11,948 nucleotides of DNA. Origin: Paludibacteraceae bacterium (GTDB lineage Bacteria; Bacteroidota; Bacteroidia; Bacteroidales; Paludibacteraceae). Where the stretch lies: assembly GCA_016292775.1 (NCBI GenBank), contig JAEDFN010000050.1, forward strand, positions 1 to 11,948, in the 5' to 3' direction. The notes under the pieces were generated by a model, which was not told the origin of the DNA, did not search any database, and saw only the letters and a program-made list of their open reading frames with translations. A program made the translations under genes and the position numbers. Shown one piece after another: positions 8,139 to 11,948 of the stretch. Numbering within the stretch: position 1 is the stretch's first letter; every line of letters starts with the position of its first letter.

Positions 8139-8579
8139 TTAATATAATCTTAATTCAACATTATTTTGATATTCTATATAAGATACATTCTTCATCTGCA
8201 ATAGAGAAGGTAAATATTTTACCGGGAAACGAACAGAAATTATTTCGTCGGAGGTTTTGGAATAAGAAGCACCTAAATTATCCAACTGCTTGTAATCGAA
8301 ATCTTTATCAATTTGGAGCAATAAAGGCACTATTACATTCTTCTTCTCTTTTACCAAAGAGTAATGAGCAATAAATTTCTCTGAAGGAGTGTAATTTTTA
8401 ATGGATTGATATTGGTTTGCCTCTGTAATATAATCAAACCAAAGCATACGGAAAGTATTGTTTGTTTTAATTTGTTTTACAAGTGATACTTGCAAAGGCA
8501 TTTGATAATCTATTTTCTTGACAGAAGCACAAGAAGCCAAGATGACTAAGGATAAAATTATTCCTAAAAATTTTCTCAT
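8139..8579 (-). CDS. Small lipoprotein with subtilase-propeptide-like C-terminal half
   Basis: This 146-residue protein has a signal peptide and lipobox LASC, so Cys17 should be lipidated. The residues after the cysteine (ASVKKID) lack the acidic surface-export signal known from Bacteroidetes lipoproteins, so the periplasmic face of the outer membrane is the likelier location. No named family was recognised. Residues about 81-145 can be aligned nearly without gaps to residues 49-114 of the downstream protease, its propeptide. Both have VxxxxxxxxxDxDxxxL, then an I(V/S) strand, then a helix ending in a (V/I)xxIE strand and a final RL. This suggests a stand-alone I9-type inhibitor or chaperone. 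The link rests on comparison by eye. It sits six bases after tilS and 20 before the protease, in the same probable operon. Confidence 0.75.
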   Translation of the reverse strand: MRKFLGIILSLVILASCASVKKIDYQMPLQVSLVKQIKTNNTFRMLWFDYITEANQYQSIKNYTPSEKFIAHYSLVKEKKNVIVPLLLQIDKDFDYKQLDNLGASYSKTSDEIISVRFPVKYLPSLLQMKNVSYIEYQNNVELRLY

Positions 8580-8585
8580 ATATAG

Positions 8586-9899
8586 TTAATTTAATGATAT
8601 TTTCAATACTTTTTTGGTATTAGAAGTCAACGCAAATTTCCCGCTTATTCTCATTCCGACAACCCAAGCTATTTCATCATTAACGCAAAAAAGCCACACT
8701 TTATTCTTCTCTATAAGAGATAATTTACTGTCGGAAAAAAAGTCGCTCAATTTCTTTTTACCTAACGAGCCGAAAGGATAGAAAAAATCGCCTTTTTTCC
8801 AATGCCTTAAAGTAAAATGACCTTTACATTTGTCGGCATCAAGACAGGCGACATCAGGATTTTTATCTAAAATAAAATCGTTGATATCTATGGTTTTTAA
8901 AATAAGATTTATAGGATAATGTATATCAGAAGTGATATTGTAAACAGAATTATCCGGCACTAAATCCTCTTTAGGAGCAATAATAATTTCATTACGATCT
9001 ATTAAAGCAACCCTATTATCGGAAAAGAAATGCTTGCCGGGTTGGAGTTTCTCGAAATCAGCCATTGTAGCAATATCATCAGAAGAGAACCCAAACGGAG
9101 AAAGCCATTTAAAAAGAACTTCTCTCCTCGCATTTGACTGAGGGAGTAAAGAAAGGTTTAATTTTATAATATCATTTTTTTCTTCAACAGCCTTACTATA
9201 CAATGTATTAGAGAAATCATCCACCAAATCGGAGATATTAGAGAGCCTTTTTTGGGTAGATAACATTGTACTTAGGAAAGAAGGATTGAGAGAAATAAAT
9301 TGAGGTAAGATATTGTGTCTTATAAAATTGCGTGTATAAACGGTGTCATTATTGGTTTTATCGATATGATATTCCAGATTATTTTGAGAAATATAATCCA
9401 TAACTTCATCTCTCGTGACATCAATCATCGGACGAATAATATTATTTCGTTTTTCGGGAATCCCACATAGCCCTTTAATACCGGTGCCACGCAATAAATT
9501 GAGGAAAAAAGTTTCTACATTATCGTTTGCATTATGAGCGATGGCGATGAAATCATACTTATATTCATTCACCAATTCATCAAACCAATCATACCTCAAT
9601 CGGCGAGCAGCCATCTCAATAGAAAGGTGATTATCTTTTGCAAAATTTATTGTATCGAAATCTACACTATGAAAGGTAAAGCCGTAAGTAACAGCCAGCT
9701 TTTTGACCAACAAGGCATCGCTATCGCTCTCCTCGCCACGAAGGTGAAAATTGCAATGAGCCACAGCACAACTACATTGCAATTTATACATTGCATGTAA
9801 TAGTGCTACAGAATCGGGACCACCGCTTACTGCCACAAGAAATTTTGCGGAGATATTATCAGCGATAGCCTTTTTTATATTTGTCAATAAGGAATTCAC
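8586..9899 (-). CDS. tilS: tRNA(Ile)-lysidine synthase
   Basis: TilS modifies cytidine 34 of tRNA-Ile(CAU) to lysidine using ATP, switching the tRNA from Met to Ile charging and AUG to AUA decoding. It is essential in most bacteria. The 437-residue protein has the N-type ATP pyrophosphatase loop SGGPDS (25-30), the CNFHLRGEES segment (49-58), AHNANDNVET (121-130) and the RNFIRHNILP segment (about 190-199). A C-terminal TilS domain includes LRHWKKGDFFYPFG and KKLSDFF. The start is GTG at 9899, overlapping the DUF3467 stop in a GTGA arrangement typical of translational coupling. The first residues (MNSLLTNIKKAI) suit the family. Confidence 0.95.
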   Translation of the reverse strand: MNSLLTNIKKAIADNISAKFLVAVSGGPDSVALLHAMYKLQCSCAVAHCNFHLRGEESDSDALLVKKLAVTYGFTFHSVDFDTINFAKDNHLSIEMAARRLRYDWFDELVNEYKYDFIAIAHNANDNVETFFLNLLRGTGIKGLCGIPEKRNNIIRPMIDVTRDEVMDYISQNNLEYHIDKTNNDTVYTRNFIRHNILPQFISLNPSFLSTMLSTQKRLSNISDLVDDFSNTLYSKAVEEKNDIIKLNLSLLPQSNARREVLFKWLSPFGFSSDDIATMADFEKLQPGKHFFSDNRVALIDRNEIIIAPKEDLVPDNSVYNITSDIHYPINLILKTIDINDFILDKNPDVACLDADKCKGHFTLRHWKKGDFFYPFGSLGKKKLSDFFSDSKLSLIEKNKVWLFCVNDEIAWVVGMRISGKFALTSNTKKVLKISLN

Positions 9900-10201
9900 G
9901 CTTCAGCGCCGCCAAACATTGGAGGGATATAAGTATTACCCTTATTCAGATCGATTGTACCGAAAGCATTTTCGTAATCGGCAATATTTTTTTGTAAAGC
10001 CAAGAGCAATCTTTTTGCATTTTCAGGTGTCATAACGATACGAGAGCACACCTTATGTTTTGGAGTATTTGGCATAACACTGATAAAATCGAGTATTACT
10101 TCAGAAGTAGAGTGGGCTACTATAGCTAAATTGGAATAGGTACCACGAGCTAACTCTTCAGGTAATTCTATTTCAATTTTCTTAGGTTCTTGATTAGACA
10201 T
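9896..10201 (-). CDS. DUF3467 family protein
   Basis: This 101-residue protein is recognised by the family pattern IELPEELARGTYSNLAIVAHS (about 10-31), then VILDFISVMPNTPKHKVCSRIVMTPENAKRLL. It is conserved across Bacteroidetes and present in some other phyla, and its biochemical role is unknown. There is no signal peptide or membrane segment, so it is predicted to be cytoplasmic. The family is small and usually of this length. It is the first gene of the run leading to tilS, the lipoprotein and the protease, with a promoter candidate just upstream. Its TGA stop overlaps the tilS GTG start by four bases. Confidence 0.88.
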   Translation of the reverse strand: MSNQEPKKIEIELPEELARGTYSNLAIVAHSTSEVILDFISVMPNTPKHKVCSRIVMTPENAKRLLLALQKNIADYENAFGTIDLNKGNTYIPPMFGGAEA

Positions 10202-10232
10202 AATTAGAAAAATTACTACATTAATAAGCGTG

Positions 10233-10263
10233 CAAATTTATAAAAATTTTTTCGAAGGGGAAA
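10233..10263 (-). promoter_or_regulatory. Putative Bacteroidetes-type promoter for the DUF3467-tilS-protease operon
   Basis: On the minus strand TAAATTTG (10240-10233) fits the TAnnTTTG box exactly. TTTC (10263-10260), one mismatch from the TTTG upstream element, lies 19 bases before it, the favoured spacing. The box is about 31 bases ahead of the DUF3467 ATG at 10201, in the 97-base gap after the S4 gene. Confidence 0.6.
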
Positions 10264-10298
10264 AGGTTAAATATAAAAAAATCAAAAACTATCATCAC

Positions 10299-10721
10299 CT
10301 AATCTTCGTCGAAATCCCAGTCGTCGTCATCGACAAAGAAAGGGGTATCATCGATAAATTCATCGAGGCTACGACGTTCTTTTTTAGTAGGACGTCCAAG
10401 GCCTTTTGCTCTCGCGTTTGCTTTATCCAATTTCAGCATTTCCAACAGTTCGAGTTGATCGCGAGAAGTAACTTGGGTCATAAAGTTTTCCACCAATTTA
10501 GGACCTACTCTATTATTTGTAATATCGATAATTTTATAAGAGAAAATCACAGGAGGTCTTTTTACTTGAATAACGTCGCCAACACGCACTAAATGAGAAG
10601 GTTTTAGTGCTACACCATTGATAAATACCCTACCCTTTTTACATGCCTCAGCTGCAACGGAGCGAGTTTTAAACAACCTCATAGTCCACAGCCATTTATC
10701 TACGCGAATATCCGAAGGCAT
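10299..10721 (-). CDS. S4-domain RNA-binding protein, Hsp15-like
   Basis: This 140-residue protein begins with an S4 RNA-binding domain (about 5-65). It carries the Hsp15 signature RVDKWLWTMRLFKTRSVAAEACKKG near the N-terminus, followed by VFINGVALKPSHLVRVGD. E. coli Hsp15 (HslR) binds free 50S subunits carrying a nascent chain and helps recycle stalled ribosomes; a similar role is likely but not shown. After a basic stretch (GLGRPTKKERR, 107-117) the protein ends in a strongly acidic tail (119-140, rich in Asp), unlike the basic C-terminus of E. coli Hsp15. It starts two bases after the pth stop, forming an rplY-pth-S4 cluster devoted to translation and ribosome rescue. Confidence 0.9.
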   Translation of the reverse strand: MPSDIRVDKWLWTMRLFKTRSVAAEACKKGRVFINGVALKPSHLVRVGDVIQVKRPPVIFSYKIIDITNNRVGPKLVENFMTQVTSRDQLELLEMLKLDKANARAKGLGRPTKKERRSLDEFIDDTPFFVDDDDWDFDED

Positions 10722-10723
10722 TG

Positions 10724-11287
10724 CTATTTATTATTGAATTGGTTCATAGTAATTTGAATACCGGCAAGGCAAAAACTTTTTATTATCTCGCAAGCTATTG
10801 CAATACGCTCTTCCTTACATTGTTGTTGTTCTGCCGGGATTTTACCAAGCACATAGTCTATCTGACCACCTTGAGGGAAATCGTTACCTATACCGAATCG
10901 CAAGCGAGGGTATGCCTGTGTGCCGATAAGTTCTTGAATATTCTTCAATCCGTTATGGCCTGCATCACTACCCTTTGGTTTTAAACGGAGTGTACCGAAA
11001 GGGAGTGCAAGGTCGTCGACGACAACGAGAAGCTGCTCGACAGGAATTTTTTCTTGTTGCATCCAATAACGAACGGCATTTCCACTAAGATTCATATAAG
11101 TTGAAGGTTTTAAAAGGATTAGTTGATGACCTTTAAGTTTAACCTCCGCGATAGCGCCATAACGCTTATCGGTAAAAACAGCATTGGACGCTTGTGCGAA
11201 AGCGTCCAATGTGTCGAAACCTATATTGTGGCGGGTGTGAGCATATTCGGAACCGATATTGCCTAACCCGACAATTAAAAATTTCAT
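10724..11287 (-). CDS. pth: Peptidyl-tRNA hydrolase
   Basis: Pth releases peptides from peptidyl-tRNAs that drop off ribosomes, so that the tRNAs can be reused. The 187-residue protein has the standard bacterial length. All key residues are visible: Asn10 in GLGNIG, catalytic His20 in TRHNIGF, Asn66 in STYMNLSG, Asp91 in VVDDLALPFG and Asn112 in GHNGLK. The segment RFGIGNDFP (130-138) is also typical. The start ATG at 11287 gives the conserved MKFLIVGLGN start. The gene follows rplY by 21 bases, a common pairing in bacteria. Confidence 0.97.
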   Translation of the reverse strand: MKFLIVGLGNIGSEYAHTRHNIGFDTLDAFAQASNAVFTDKRYGAIAEVKLKGHQLILLKPSTYMNLSGNAVRYWMQQEKIPVEQLLVVVDDLALPFGTLRLKPKGSDAGHNGLKNIQELIGTQAYPRLRFGIGNDFPQGGQIDYVLGKIPAEQQQCKEERIAIACEIIKSFCLAGIQITMNQFNNK

Positions 11288-11308
11288 AAGTTTTAATAAT
11301 CAAAAGAA

Positions 11309-11881
11309 TTAATTTGCTTTTGCTTGAGCACCACGAGCAGCACGAGTAAGTTTAACTGCACAAACCACTGCATTAGGAGCGTTAAGGATTTCGAGGTTAT
11401 CGAATTGAAGGGCGCGAACTTGGATAGTTTTACCAAGGTCGAGGTTTTCAACGTTGATAACGAGCACTTCAGGAATATTGTTATACAAAGCTTTAACGCG
11501 AAGTTTACGCATATCGAGGCTTAATTTACCACCGGCACGTACACCTTGTGCGAGACCTTCGAGGCGAACAGGAACTTCCATAACGATAGGTTTATCTTCT
11601 GTAACTTGAAGGAAATCGATATGCATTACTTTATCAGAAACCGGGTGGAATTGAATTTCACGCATAACGGCTTTGCATACTTTACCATCGATGTCGAGGT
11701 CAACAACGAATATTTCAGGAGTATAAACCAATTTACGAATAGCAGAAGCAGTACAAGTGAAGTGAACATTTTCTGCGTTTCCATAAAGTTCGCAAGGAAT
11801 GCTATCATTAGCACGGATAGCTTTTGCAGCTTTTTTTCCTAAGTCGGTACGGATAGTACCTTTAAGAGAGAATGTTTTCAT
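11309..11881 (-). CDS. rplY: Large-subunit ribosomal protein bL25, long (CTC/TL5) form
   Basis: bL25 binds 5S rRNA in the large ribosomal subunit. The 190-residue product is the long CTC/TL5-type form, with an N-terminal 5S-binding beta-barrel (about 1-92) and a C-terminal beta domain (about 93-180), rather than the short E. coli form. Supporting segments include GTIRTDLGKKAAKAIR near the start, VMREIQFHPVSDKVMHIDFL (73-92) and EVPVRLEGLAQGVRAGGKL (103-121). The tail RAARGAQAKAN is small and basic, as usual. It heads a packed cluster with pth and the S4 gene. No clear TAnnTTTG box was seen in the 67 bases upstream that remain inside the window. Confidence 0.95.
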   Translation of the reverse strand: MKTFSLKGTIRTDLGKKAAKAIRANDSIPCELYGNAENVHFTCTASAIRKLVYTPEIFVVDLDIDGKVCKAVMREIQFHPVSDKVMHIDFLQVTEDKPIVMEVPVRLEGLAQGVRAGGKLSLDMRKLRVKALYNNIPEVLVINVENLDLGKTIQVRALQFDNLEILNAPNAVVCAVKLTRAARGAQAKAN

Positions 11882-11918
11882 TTTTCGAATTTAAAATTTA
11901 ATTTGTGTTACTCAAAAT

Positions 11919-11941
11919 TTTAGCTTTTAATAATGGCTAAA
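11919..11941 (-). other. Short hairpin upstream of rplY
   Basis: A six-base-pair inverted repeat (TTTAGC at 11919-11924, GCTAAA at 11936-11941) with an 11-base loop lies about 40 bases ahead of the rplY start. Only four T residues follow closely on the minus strand. It could be a weak terminator of the gene beyond the window edge or part of an rplY leader. It may also be chance in such AT-rich sequence. Confidence 0.25.
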
Positions 11942-11948
11942 TTTCCCA

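Noticed and set aside
11911..11924. TAAAATTTTG on the minus strand as an rplY promoter
   Set aside because: The spacing between TA and TTTG is four bases, not two, and no TTG element could be placed at the right distance before the window edge.

Overview
The window looks like a chromosomal segment from an AT-rich member of the Bacteroidota, most likely Bacteroidales. Four things point there: a secreted protease with a C-terminal type IX secretion (T9SS type A) sorting domain, a DUF3467 protein, the dimeric (alpha2) type of glycyl-tRNA synthetase, and promoter-like TAnnTTTG boxes in place of sigma70 -10/-35 elements. Nothing in the sequence fixes the genus. The window is almost fully coding. 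No gap without a gene exceeds 100 bases. No tRNA, rRNA, CRISPR array, insertion sequence or phage gene was seen.

Left part, plus strand (1-1910): the 3' end of a large CoA-substrate-specific activase/2-hydroxyacyl-CoA dehydratase protein runs in from outside the window. One base after its stop comes a TetR-family regulator. This pair converges on the minus-strand genes with only six bases between.

Minus strand, read from right to left (11881 down to 1917), there are three groups. (1) rplY (bL25), pth and an Hsp15-like S4 RNA-binding protein form a tightly packed translation cluster. (2) A probable five-gene operon follows: DUF3467, tilS (overlapping by four bases), a small lipoprotein, a T9SS-exported subtilisin-like protease, and a YgjP-type zinc metallopeptidase. 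A good TAnnTTTG promoter precedes DUF3467. (3) glyS has its own TAnnTTTG promoter and a strong intrinsic terminator. Just past the terminator come upp and then a signal-peptide-bearing SGNH/GxDLY hydrolase.

The most interesting observation is that the C-terminal half of the small lipoprotein (8139-8579) resembles the propeptide of the subtilase encoded immediately downstream. This suggests a membrane-anchored, stand-alone propeptide-type inhibitor or folding chaperone paired with an exported protease. The second most interesting is the glyS terminator hairpin, whose U-tract ends six bases before the upp start codon. That arrangement leaves open how upp is transcribed.
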